NCBI GenBank assembly: GCA_014305015.1 | Contig: JACRUB010000068.1 | Coordinates: forward strand, 1-12,412 | DNA length: 12,412 bases | Origin: Vulcanimicrobiota bacterium | GTDB lineage: Bacteria; Vulcanimicrobiota; Vulcanimicrobiia; Vulcanimicrobiales; Vulcanimicrobiaceae | Direction: 5' to 3' | In this document: piece after piece, positions 1-7,175 of the stretch | Layout: every line of letters begins with the position of its first letter | Numbering within the stretch: the first letter of the stretch is position 1 | Notes under the pieces: model-generated | What the model was told of the DNA's origin: nothing | Seen by the model: only the letters and a program-made list of their open reading frames with translations | Databases searched by the model: none | Position numbers and translations under genes: made by a program

Positions 1-70
1 GTGCAGCGATGATCGTGCGTACCGGATCGTCGGAGGGGTTCGCAAAGTTGATATAGTGTGAGGTATAGAC

Positions 71-412
71 GTGCGGAACGTGGGTGGTAATTGCGCTTCC
101 GGCTTGCTCACGCTTAGTCTCGATCCCGAACATGACACGTCGCGTGACATGCGGCAGATCGCTACCACATTCGGTGCCGACCCTCGCTTTTGGATCGTCG
201 GGAGCGGCTCGAAGAACGATATCCGCGCCCTCATGCACCGTTTCAACGTAACGTCATCGCGCGGAAACCGCCAGTACGACGATATCCATACCACCTTCGT
301 CTACATGATCGATAAGCACGGACACATCGTAAAGACGATGATGGCTAGTACGAATCTGCCCGCGGATCTCTTTGCCGAATTGCAGCGCACCTGGAACAAG
401 CTGAACGTATGA
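71..412 (+). CDS. SCO1/SenC-family protein, N-terminally truncated (lacks CxxxC)
   Basis: The 113 residues match the C-terminal half of SCO1/SenC/PrrC thioredoxin-fold proteins, copper chaperones for cytochrome c oxidase assembly. Visible marks are LSLDPEHDT (residues 15-23), FGADPRFW (34-41) and DDIHTTFVYMID (70-81), whose H73 aligns with the conserved copper-ligand histidine. The family is usually about 190-220 residues with a CxxxC copper motif in the N-terminal half, and that half is absent. A TGA at 59-61 closes this frame just upstream, and the other two forward frames also stop before position 60. The GTG start at 71 has a good Shine-Dalgarno, GAGG at 60-63, seven bases ahead, so the short form could be translated. 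The stop overlaps the next start as ATGA. It may be a remnant, or a product of an upstream frameshift or assembly error. The family call is fairly sure; copper function is doubtful. Confidence 0.7.
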   Translation: MRNVGGNCASGLLTLSLDPEHDTSRDMRQIATTFGADPRFWIVGSGSKNDIRALMHRFNVTSSRGNRQYDDIHTTFVYMIDKHGHIVKTMMASTNLPADLFAELQRTWNKLNV

Positions 413-864
413 GGTCGGCGATCTGCCTCGCCGGGCTCGTCGCACTTAGCGGGTGCACGGCGGGAGCACTCGCGCCTCCAGCGCGTGGCGGCGGTTCCGC
501 AACGACGACCATCGACGTCAATTTGACCTCGCACAGCAGCACAGCATCACTGTACGGAACGCTTGCGGGCTACGCACCCACGGTGACGAATGTCGCCGTC
601 GGAACCAGCATCCGCTTTGTGAATTCCGATAGTTTCGCACACACGGCGACGGCAATTCCGGGCACCACTTTTCCCGCCGGTTCACCGTTTTTTGCGGGAG
701 CTCAAAACCAAAGCCGCTCGCTGATTTCGCAAGGATTTAGCAGCGGCACATTGCCGGCGAGTGCCTCTTCTCAAACAATTCTGGTCGATACCGCCGGGAC
801 GTATTTGTACGGCTGCTTCTTCCATTACGGCTCGCCGATGCGGGGAGCGATCGTTGCTCGCTAA
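409..864 (+). CDS. Lipoprotein cupredoxin (plastocyanin-like blue copper protein)
   Basis: This is a 151-residue exported protein with a lipobox (LSGC, lipidation at C16), so it is probably anchored to a membrane facing the periplasm. The C-terminal 100 residues look like a cupredoxin: the first histidine ligand is H78 in SDSFAHTA, and the closing loop TYLYGCFFHYGSPMRG gives C136-x2-H139-x4-M144. The C-x2-H-x4-M spacing is the plastocyanin-type type-1 copper arrangement, so a one-electron carrier is expected. Its start overlaps the SCO-like stop (ATGA), and its end overlaps the TTG start of the heme protein by 11 bases, so the three are probably co-translated. By position it could be the periplasmic partner of that heme protein, as rusticyanin is for Cyc2 in Acidithiobacillus. 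It is not recognisably a rusticyanin. A copper-storage or resistance role is the main alternative. Confidence 0.85.
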   Translation: MRSAICLAGLVALSGCTAGALAPPARGGGSATTTIDVNLTSHSSTASLYGTLAGYAPTVTNVAVGTSIRFVNSDSFAHTATAIPGTTFPAGSPFFAGAQNQSRSLISQGFSSGTLPASASSQTILVDTAGTYLYGCFFHYGSPMRGAIVAR

Positions 865-1585
865 ACGCCGCCTCATACTTTTGCTTATTCTACTGACCGG
901 GATGCTTTCGAGCGCACGCGCGCAAGCGATTCCGATTTTTGCGCAACGGTATCATATGAAGTGCGCAGCGTGCCACTCGGTTCTACCGGAACTCAATGAC
1001 TTCGGGAACAGCTTTCGCAATAACGGTTACCGGCTTGCAATTCCAAAACATGGGACCACCCTGTTTGCAATTCGTTACCAAATGGAATACGAGAAAGATC
1101 CAGCGGCCGGAACACGGCGGTTCACTCCCGCCGGCGTCCTTTTATCCAGTGCGGAAATTGGGGCCGTCAATGCCTTCCTGCACTATAATTTGGGAGCGGG
1201 CGGGGGCCCCTCGGCCGCGTACCTTGCATACCTATCGCTCTACAATCAACACACGCAATCACTGTACCGGGCCGGCCTCGTTGAGTTGCCACTCATGCAA
1301 TCTCCGGGCCAACGTCTAGACGACCTCGCGCAATATGGGTTTTACGGGTTTCATGCCGGACTCAATGATCTGCCGCCCTCGTCGCCACGGTGGGGCGTGC
1401 AGCTGCAGCGCACGGTCGGGAGCACAAAACTTGACGCGGTCTTAGACGCCGGAGAATTCAAAGGCGCAGCCTACGGCGGGAAACCGATTCCAACCGGTGA
1501 GATAACCTCCGCCAATCGTCCCGAAGCTGGCCTCTTTGCGGAGTTCCGTTTGCCGAAAACACGCAGTTGCGCGTGGGTATGCTGA
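854..1585 (+). CDS. Cyc2-like fused cytochrome c-porin, N-terminal part (frameshifted gene)
   Basis: The TTG at 854 is chosen as start because GGGGAG (842-847) lies six bases ahead and a proper signal peptide follows at once: KRR, a leucine-rich core, then ARAQA with cleavage after about A25. The mature N-terminus reads IPIFAQRYHMK-CAACH (C37, C40, H41), then SVLPELNDFGNSF and RNNGY. From my recollection of Cyc2, the outer-membrane iron oxidase, this matches the A-x-P-x-F-A signature ahead of one CxxCH and a P-x-L-x-x-F-G-x-x-F-x-x-x-G-Y tail. The rest has alternating aromatic and polar stretches expected of a beta-barrel (for example TLFAIRYQMEYE). The frame ends at TGA 1583-1585, but homologous-looking sequence continues in another frame (see 1567-1980). 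Rejoined, the product is about 375 residues, near Cyc2 size. Other monoheme outer-membrane proteins share parts of this motif, so substrate and direction of electron flow are not established. Confidence 0.7.
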   Translation: MLAKRRLILLLILLTGMLSSARAQAIPIFAQRYHMKCAACHSVLPELNDFGNSFRNNGYRLAIPKHGTTLFAIRYQMEYEKDPAAGTRRFTPAGVLLSSAEIGAVNAFLHYNLGAGGGPSAAYLAYLSLYNQHTQSLYRAGLVELPLMQSPGQRLDDLAQYGFYGFHAGLNDLPPSSPRWGVQLQRTVGSTKLDAVLDAGEFKGAAYGGKPIPTGEITSANRPEAGLFAEFRLPKTRSCAWVC

Positions 1586-1980
1586 ACGGACAACGTCGCA
1601 TCTCGCCTGCGGGGCGGCCCTCGTTCACCGATACCTACCAACGCTACAATCTTGGCGCGCACGCGCGCATCAAGCGTTTTGACCTGCAGGCCGAACAGTG
1701 GTGGGGTAGCGACGGCAACTCCGACGGCTTCGGTACGCCGCTCGGTTCGAGCGGCGGCTATCTCCGGCTCAAATATTATACAACGGAGCATCTGTACTTT
1801 GCCGCCCGTTACGATGCCGGCGCGGCACCATATGCGATTCGCAGCGTCGTCTTCTATGCAGCAGGGCACGTCACGCCGCATGCACGGCTGCTTATCGAAC
1901 GCCGCCAGGCTTTAAGCGGCGGAGGCGGCTCTTTTGGTGCCGCATTAACGGTAGGATTTCCATGGCCGTCGAAACTCTAG
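1567..1980 (+). pseudogene. C-terminal beta-barrel part of the Cyc2-like gene, displaced by a frameshift
   Basis: This frame continues the barrel of the preceding gene: alternating-strand segments such as YNLGAHARIKRFDLQAEQWW, GGYLRLKYYTTEHLYFAARY and the closing GAALTVGFPWPSKL. It has no signal peptide and no convincing ribosome site, so it is unlikely to be made alone. Moving from the upstream frame at about 1553-1558 gives a smooth join, with LP followed by ENTQLRVGMLNGQRR. One extra base at the GCCGAAAAC stretch would restore a single gene from 854 to 1980. It stops at TAG 1978-1980, six bases before the response regulator start, so it sits inside the operon. Whether the shift is a sequencing or assembly error, strain-level decay or recoding cannot be told here. 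No canonical slippery heptamer is present. Confidence 0.65.
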
Positions 1981-1986
1981 GCTCAG

Positions 1987-2652
1987 GTGCGATTGCTTTT
2001 AATCGAGGACAGCGTCCCCATTGCCGGCGCCGTGCGCGCTCTGTTAGAGCGCAGAAAGTTTGCCGTTGACGTAGCGATCGACGGCGAGACCGGCCTCGAT
2101 TATCTCTTGCGCGGGCCCTACGACGCAGCGCTCGTCGATATCATGCTTCCCTTACGCGACGGTTTTTCGATTGTCGAGAGCGCGCGTGCGCAAGGCATTC
2201 AAACACCCATCCTTTTTCTGACGGCGCGTGATGCTGTGGAGGATCGCGTTCGCGGGCTGAACACCGGCGGCGACGACTATCTCGTCAAGCCTTTCGATGA
2301 AGAAGAATTGATCGCGCGCATTAACGCACTTCTTCGCAGATCGGATCGTCCCGCGCAGCAGGTTATCACCGTCGAGGACCTCACTGTCGATATTGGCGCA
2401 CGAAGCGTAACGTATAAAGGAAAAGATCTGGAGCTGGGCACAACGGAATTCCGGGTTCTTGAATTTCTGGCGCGCAACGCCGGGCTCACATTTTCACGGG
2501 CACAACTGCTCGAACGTATTTGCGATTATGATTTCGATGGTTCTAGCAACATCGTCGATGTCTACGTGAGTCAATTGCGCCGCAAGTTAAAGAGTGCCGG
2601 CGGCGATGACGTGATCAAGACCGTCTGGGGCGTCGGGTACCGCCTGGGATGA
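1987..2652 (+). CDS. OmpR/PhoB-family response regulator
   Basis: The 221 residues form a complete two-domain regulator. The receiver domain (about 1-118) has the acidic pair E7/D8, the phospho-acceptor D51 in LVDIMLP, T79 and K101 in DDYLVKPF. The winged-helix DNA-binding domain (about 125-221) ends in the family's typical VSQLRRKLKSAGG and IKTVWGVGYRLG. It would be phosphorylated by the kinase encoded immediately downstream, whose ATG overlaps this stop (ATGA). The start is GTG at 1987 with only a weak AGG ahead. It begins six bases after the Cyc2-like gene ends, so it is likely co-transcribed with the cupredoxin and cytochrome genes and may control them. Its target sites are unknown, and no clear direct-repeat operator is visible in the window. 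The family assignment is secure. Confidence 0.95.
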   Translation: MRLLLIEDSVPIAGAVRALLERRKFAVDVAIDGETGLDYLLRGPYDAALVDIMLPLRDGFSIVESARAQGIQTPILFLTARDAVEDRVRGLNTGGDDYLVKPFDEEELIARINALLRRSDRPAQQVITVEDLTVDIGARSVTYKGKDLELGTTEFRVLEFLARNAGLTFSRAQLLERICDYDFDGSSNIVDVYVSQLRRKLKSAGGDDVIKTVWGVGYRLG

Positions 2653-3575
2653 TTGCGCGCCTCACCGCTCGCTACGTTCTCGTTTTTCTCGTCGTCCTGA
2701 CCGCGATCAACGCGGTTGCGTACGTTTTTATGAGCCGCAGCTATGCGGCCGAACTGGGGCCCGCGCTCGAAACGCCTGAAGGTGCGGCGGCATACGCAGC
2801 GGCGATGCGTCACGTCCTTGTCTCGATCTTGTTGTTCGACGTGCCGCTCGTCATGCTCGTTAGCGGAGCCTCGTATGTGCTTGCGCGAACTCACTTGGAA
2901 CCACTGCTCGCGGCACGCGAACGGGAACGGCGCTTTGCCGCAGATGCCGCGCATGAATTGCGCTCGCCGCTCGCGACGATTGCAACGGTCGCGCAGGCAG
3001 CCCGCGTGGGCGCTCAACCGGAAATACAAGCGTCGCTTGATACGATCATACGCGCCGCGCTTGATGCATCGGCAATCGTCGGCGATCTGCTCACGCTTGC
3101 GCGCGAACCGGCATCGCACGCCTTGCATACCGAACCCTTAGACCTTGCAATCCTCGCGCGTCACTGCGTTGCCGAGTTCGAAGAGCGCGCCAAGGCCGCC
3201 GCGATCGACTTGCACTTGGAAACGCAGAGCGCTCTGGTGAACGGGGACGAGCGGCGCATTCGCGAACTGCTGCGCAACTTGCTGGAAAACGGGTTGCGCC
3301 ACGCACGCACGCGATTGAGCGTCCGAACGAATCAGCAGGGCAGAACGGCGACCATTACGATTGCCGACGACGGCCCCGGCATCGAGCCGTCTCAGCAAGA
3401 GCGCATCTTCGAGCGCTTTTTTCGTTCGAACGAGCAGAGCGAGGGGCTTGGCCTCGGCCTCTCGATCGGGCGCTGGATCGCACTTGCGCATGGCGGAGAG
3501 TTGCGGGCAAGCAATCAGCAAGGCGGCGGCGGCGCGCTCTTCACCGTGACTTTTCCGGCACTGCCTTCGGCATAG
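2649..3575 (+). CDS. Membrane sensor histidine kinase (two-component)
   Basis: This 308-residue kinase is translationally coupled to the regulator before it. Two membrane segments (about 9-28 and 56-78) flank a short external loop of about 27 residues with no cysteine or histidine cluster, so sensing may lie in the membrane segments or a partner protein. No HAMP domain is obvious: TM2 runs almost directly into the dimerisation helix. The H-box is FAADAAHELRSPLATI with H102. The ATPase domain shows the N-box LLRNLLENGLRHA (N214), G1 DDGPGIEP (240-247), the F-box ERIFERFFR and G2 GLGLG (266-270), so all catalytic motifs are present. The compact layout resembles QseC/CzcS-type kinases. A signal linked to copper, redox state or iron is suggested only by the neighbouring genes. 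Confidence 0.93.
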   Translation: MIARLTARYVLVFLVVLTAINAVAYVFMSRSYAAELGPALETPEGAAAYAAAMRHVLVSILLFDVPLVMLVSGASYVLARTHLEPLLAARERERRFAADAAHELRSPLATIATVAQAARVGAQPEIQASLDTIIRAALDASAIVGDLLTLAREPASHALHTEPLDLAILARHCVAEFEERAKAAAIDLHLETQSALVNGDERRIRELLRNLLENGLRHARTRLSVRTNQQGRTATITIADDGPGIEPSQQERIFERFFRSNEQSEGLGLGLSIGRWIALAHGGELRASNQQGGGGALFTVTFPALPSA

Positions 3576-3612
3576 CGAGAGCAGGTTGCAGCCTTCGCCC
3601 GCATTAAGATGA

Positions 3613-5142
3613 ATGGCGATGCCCTTCGACTCTCTTGCCGCTTTCGTTGACGCGCTGCGGCGCGCGGGCGAACTTCATACGATCGACGCGCAAGTCGATC
3701 CCTATCTCGAGATAAGCGAAATCACGGACCGGACGGTGAAAGCCGGCGGCCCGGCTTTGCTGTTCACCAACGTGCGCGGTTCGCGTTTTCCGGTCTTGAC
3801 CAATCAATTCGGAACGCAGCGGCGCATGGCGCTGGCGCTCGGCGCGCAGTCGCTCGATGAAGTTGCGAACCGGATTCGAGCCCTCCTCGATCTGAAGATC
3901 CCGGGAAGTCTAGGCGAACGGTTGCTCAAACTGGCGTCGCTTGCACCGCTTGCTAACCTTATTCCAAAAACGGTTTCGCACGGCTCGTGTCAAGATGTCG
4001 TCATCGACGAACCCAACTTGCGCGATCTGCCCGTGCTTACCACGTGGCCGCTTGACGGCGGGCCATTCATGACGTTGCCGCTCGTCATTACGAAAGATCC
4101 GCAAAGCGGTGCTTTCAACGTCGGCATGTATCGCATTCAAATCTACGACGAACGAACCACCGGCATGCATTGGCAGCGCCACAAGCAAGGCCGCGCCCAT
4201 GCGGCGAAGTGGGGCGACCGCATTCCGGTTGCGATTGCCATCGGCAGCGATCCGGCTCTTACCTACGCCGCGACCGCGCCGCTTCCACCGGCCTTAGACG
4301 AATTTGCATTTGCAGGGCTTCTGCGCGGGAAATCCGTCAAACTCGTGCAGTGCAAAACCATCGATCTCAAAGTGCCGGCAGAAGCAGACTTTGTGTTGGA
4401 AGGCTATGTCGATAACACCGATCTGCGCGCCGAAGGGCCGTTCGGCGACCACACCGGCGTCTACAGTCTTGCCGATCTGTATCCAACGTTTCATGTGCAG
4501 TGCATCACGCATCGCAAAGACGCAATCTATGCGGCAACAGTGGTCGGAAAGCCACCGATGGAAGACGCGTGGCTCGGCAAAGCGACTGAGCGCATTTTCC
4601 TACCGCTGCTACAGATGGTGGTACCGGAAATCGTCGACATGAATTTGCCGGTTGAAGGTGGCTTTCACAATCTCGCAATCATCTCGATCAAGAAGAGCTA
4701 TCCCGGGCAAGCCAAAAAAGTGATGAATGCGCTCTGGGGCTTGGGCCATATGATGATGCTCACGCGCATGCTCGTAATCGTCGATGCCGACATCGATGTG
4801 CAAGACGTACGGTCCGTGGCGTGGTTCGTGCTCAACAATTTGGATGCGGCACACGACGTCGTGATGATGCCCGGCCCGGTAGATGATCTCGATCACGGCT
4901 CATACACGCCGGCAGTCGGCATGAAGATCGGTATCGATGCAACCCGCAAAGATGCAGCCGAAGGATATACGCGCGAGTGGCCGCCCGATATGGTCATGGA
5001 CGCGCAAACCCGCGCGCTCGTTGATAAGCGCTGGAAAGAGTACGGACTCGACCGCGCGTTTGCACATGCGAAATCCGACGAATGGTCGGGCCAAGGACTT
5101 CGCGCCCTCGAGCGGCTCCTCAAAACTCCACCGCAGGAATGA
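3613..5142 (+). CDS. ubiD: UbiD-family prenylated-FMN-dependent decarboxylase
   Basis: This 509-residue protein is of full UbiD length. Family hallmarks are FNVGMYRIQIYDERTTGMHW (168-187), carrying the metal-ligand asparagine (N169) and catalytic arginine (R174), and the acidic segments LEGYVDNTD (262-270) and AEGPFGDHTGVYS (273-285), which hold the catalytic acids. UbiD enzymes decarboxylate aromatic or alpha,beta-unsaturated acids using prenylated FMN made by UbiX, which is not in the window. The overlap with a UbiA-family prenyltransferase (ATGA at 5139) points to quinone synthesis. The MqnL role in the futalosine menaquinone route and UbiD proper in ubiquinone synthesis are both possible; I cannot separate them from sequence alone. 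The start at 3613 has no good Shine-Dalgarno, and an ATG at 3619 is an alternative. It lies 37 bases after the kinase gene with no clear terminator between. Confidence 0.92.
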   Translation: MAMPFDSLAAFVDALRRAGELHTIDAQVDPYLEISEITDRTVKAGGPALLFTNVRGSRFPVLTNQFGTQRRMALALGAQSLDEVANRIRALLDLKIPGSLGERLLKLASLAPLANLIPKTVSHGSCQDVVIDEPNLRDLPVLTTWPLDGGPFMTLPLVITKDPQSGAFNVGMYRIQIYDERTTGMHWQRHKQGRAHAAKWGDRIPVAIAIGSDPALTYAATAPLPPALDEFAFAGLLRGKSVKLVQCKTIDLKVPAEADFVLEGYVDNTDLRAEGPFGDHTGVYSLADLYPTFHVQCITHRKDAIYAATVVGKPPMEDAWLGKATERIFLPLLQMVVPEIVDMNLPVEGGFHNLAIISIKKSYPGQAKKVMNALWGLGHMMMLTRMLVIVDADIDVQDVRSVAWFVLNNLDAAHDVVMMPGPVDDLDHGSYTPAVGMKIGIDATRKDAAEGYTREWPPDMVMDAQTRALVDKRWKEYGLDRAFAHAKSDEWSGQGLRALERLLKTPPQE

Positions 5143-5993
5143 ACGCTACCAAGCTTTTCTTGCGCGAGATTCGCATCGAGCACACGCTCTTTGCGCTGCC
5201 GTTTGCCTACACCGGAGCGATCGTTGCCGCACGCGGAATGCCGTCGTGGTCCGCACTGCTTTGGATCACACTAGCGGTTCTCGGCGCACGCACCGCGGCG
5301 ATGGCCGCAAACCGGTATTTCGATCGCGATATCGATGCGCGCAATCCGCGCACTGCGCGTCGCGCACTCGCAACCGGCGCGCTTTCGGCCGGTGTCATGC
5401 TGTGGGCGATCGCAATCGGACTTGCGCTCTTACTCTACAGTGCATGGATGCTCAATCCGCTGTGCGTCAAGCTGATGCCGCTTGCCGCGCTCGGGGTGTT
5501 GGCCTATCCGCTCTGCAAACGGTTTACTTGGACGACGCATTTCGTACTCGGTGCAGTCGATGCGCTCGCACCGCTTGGCGCCTACATCGGCATCACTGGA
5601 ACCGTTGGAATCCCGGCCATCTTTCTCTTTCTTGCGGTCACCGTATGGGTGGCCGGCTTCGACATCATTTATGCGCTAATGGATTTGGGTGTGGATCGCG
5701 AGCAAGGCATCGCTTCGGTTCCATCGCGGTTAGGTGAAACCGCCGGAAGGCGGCTGCCGGCAGTTTTGCACGTCGTCATGCTGGCCGCGCTTGCCGCAGC
5801 CGGTTACTTTGCTGGTGCGGGCGCGTGGTACTACCTCGGAATCGTCGCGGCTGCAACCCTCATCGTTTATGAGGAGATGCAGTTTCGAGACGCCGCCAAC
5901 GTGTTTGTTCTCAACGAGCGGATCTTTCTGTCGAATATGACGTTCTCGCTGGTCTTCCTTGCGACAACCGTGGCCGGTTTTGCGTTCAAATAA
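5139..5993 (+). CDS. ubiA: UbiA-family prenyltransferase (probable quinone biosynthesis)
   Basis: Started at the ATG overlapping the ubiD stop (with AGGA just ahead), the protein has 284 residues, typical of UbiA enzymes, and about eight hydrophobic helices. The frame is open further upstream, but that extra stretch lies inside ubiD and is not needed. Both aspartate-rich motifs are intact: N58-RYF-D62-RDI-D66 and FDIIYALMD-LGVDREQGIASVP (D175, D182, D186), which bind Mg-diphosphate of the prenyl donor. The second motif is of the type seen in the 4-hydroxybenzoate polyprenyltransferase/MqnP group. It would attach a polyprenyl chain to an aromatic acid in the cytoplasmic membrane, and the neighbouring UbiD protein would then remove the carboxylate. 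Family is certain; the exact aromatic substrate is inferred. Confidence 0.92.
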   Translation: MNATKLFLREIRIEHTLFALPFAYTGAIVAARGMPSWSALLWITLAVLGARTAAMAANRYFDRDIDARNPRTARRALATGALSAGVMLWAIAIGLALLLYSAWMLNPLCVKLMPLAALGVLAYPLCKRFTWTTHFVLGAVDALAPLGAYIGITGTVGIPAIFLFLAVTVWVAGFDIIYALMDLGVDREQGIASVPSRLGETAGRRLPAVLHVVMLAALAAAGYFAGAGAWYYLGIVAAATLIVYEEMQFRDAANVFVLNERIFLSNMTFSLVFLATTVAGFAFK

Positions 5994-5996
5994 CTG

Positions 5997-7172
5997 GTGA
6001 ACACGCATACTCGAAGCCGTTTCCTTGCGCTCGGCGGAGCTGCCGTCTCGGCGACGCTCGCACGGCCGGCGTCCGCGCAACTCATTCCAGGAACGAGCTA
6101 CCAGCGACAAATCTTCATCGCGGTCTGCGCACCGCTCTCGGGCGAGAAGTCCGAGCTTGGAGCGCAGCTCTACAACGGCGCGCGCCAGGCTGTGTATGAG
6201 GCCAACCGCACGGTGACCCCACTCGAAGCAGCTTTTGGCCTGCGGTCCTTCGACGATCGGGACTCACTCGTCGGCGGAATCTCCACCGCCCAATTTGCCG
6301 GGGACGATCCAACCATTATTGCAACGGTTGGCCATCTCACAGAATCGGTGACGCTTGCCGCGCTGCCGCAGTATGCAAATGCGAAGATGCCGCTAATCGT
6401 GCCTGCCTCCAGCGCGGATGCAATTACGATGCGTGGCTACCGCAACGTTTTTCGCTTGCCGACCAAGGACACGACCGAAGGCCAACTCTTTGCACAATAT
6501 TTGGAGCGCACCGCGCGTCCTAAGCACGCGGTCGCGCTGACGCTAGATGGGGATTATGGACCCAACGTTGCACAGGGATTCGCCGCGCAACTACGTGCCG
6601 ATAAGATTGCGGCAGATACGGTGGTGATTCGCGCGGCGACGCCCGATTTTGCGGACGCGGCCAAGAAAATTCTTGCATTGGACACTGACTATGTTTTTCT
6701 GGCCGGCAATACCGCAGCGCTCGGGCCGGCTCTTCTCGCCTTGCGCGCCGCCGGTTACAAAGGCGCCGTCGGCGCATCGCAAGGATTCTACAATGTAGAA
6801 TCTGCCCAAAAATACTCCCGCGAATTAGGAAACGCTCTCGTTTCCACATCGATGCCGCCGCTCCAGAAAGTCTCCGCGGTAAACAACGACCTTTCGGACT
6901 TACGCGCGAGCGTCGGCGAGGTGACGCCGGTCTCTGCGTTCGGGTTTGCGAGCACGCAGCTTGCTATCAATGCCGTGCGCCGCACCGGCGCCGCGGATCG
7001 CCTCTCGCTCTTGCACGCGCTGCAAAATGCGGGCTCGTACGACACGCTTGTCGGATCGTTCAGCTTTTCGTTTACCGGCGATCCGGTCGATCCGAATCTC
7101 TATTTTTATACGATTGCAGATGGCCATTTCAAATACGCCGGGTCCGCGCACTCCAGCTCGTTCCTGATTTAA
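5997..7172 (+). CDS. LivJ/LivK-type periplasmic substrate-binding protein (ABC transporter)
   Basis: The 391-residue protein has a Sec-like signal peptide (R6SRFLALGG, cleavage after ASA at about residue 27; the twin arginine of Tat signals is absent). The mature part has the type I periplasmic-binding fold of the branched-chain amino acid group: IFIAVCAPLSGEKSELGAQL near 39-58, then TIIATVGHLTESVTLAALPQ, MPLIVPASSADAITM, VFRLPTKDTTEGQLFAQYL and VALTLDGDYGPNVAQGF. These are the strand and hinge segments of Peripla_BP_6 proteins. The GTG start lies three bases after the ubiA stop, so it is co-transcribed with the quinone genes. No LivHMGF permease or ATPase is present, so it either pairs with a transporter elsewhere or acts as a sensory binding protein. 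The ligand cannot be predicted. It ends three bases from the convergent small gene. Confidence 0.85.
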   Translation: MNTHTRSRFLALGGAAVSATLARPASAQLIPGTSYQRQIFIAVCAPLSGEKSELGAQLYNGARQAVYEANRTVTPLEAAFGLRSFDDRDSLVGGISTAQFAGDDPTIIATVGHLTESVTLAALPQYANAKMPLIVPASSADAITMRGYRNVFRLPTKDTTEGQLFAQYLERTARPKHAVALTLDGDYGPNVAQGFAAQLRADKIAADTVVIRAATPDFADAAKKILALDTDYVFLAGNTAALGPALLALRAAGYKGAVGASQGFYNVESAQKYSRELGNALVSTSMPPLQKVSAVNNDLSDLRASVGEVTPVSAFGFASTQLAINAVRRTGAADRLSLLHALQNAGSYDTLVGSFSFSFTGDPVDPNLYFYTIADGHFKYAGSAHSSSFLI

Positions 7173-7175
7173 GAT

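Noticed and set aside
1..61. Possible 3' end of an upstream gene in frame 3 (stop TAG 54-56) or frame 2 (stop TGA 59-61)
   Set aside because: Both short frames have plausible codons and neither tail is recognisable, so no gene can be called. The segment holds the GAGG ribosome site for the SCO-like gene.
1550..1567. Programmed -1 ribosomal frameshift in the Cyc2-like gene
   Set aside because: The direction is -1, but the site (CCGAAAACA) is not an X-XXY-YYZ heptamer and no stem-loop was evident just downstream. An ordinary indel is simpler.
5082..5138. Upstream-extended start for ubiA (19 extra residues)
   Set aside because: The extension lies inside ubiD, lacks a UbiA-like N-terminus, and the ATG overlapping the ubiD stop gives a normal-length enzyme.
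5997..6080. Tat signal on the LivJ-type protein
   Set aside because: The sequence is RSRFL with no consecutive arginines, so a Sec signal is the better reading.
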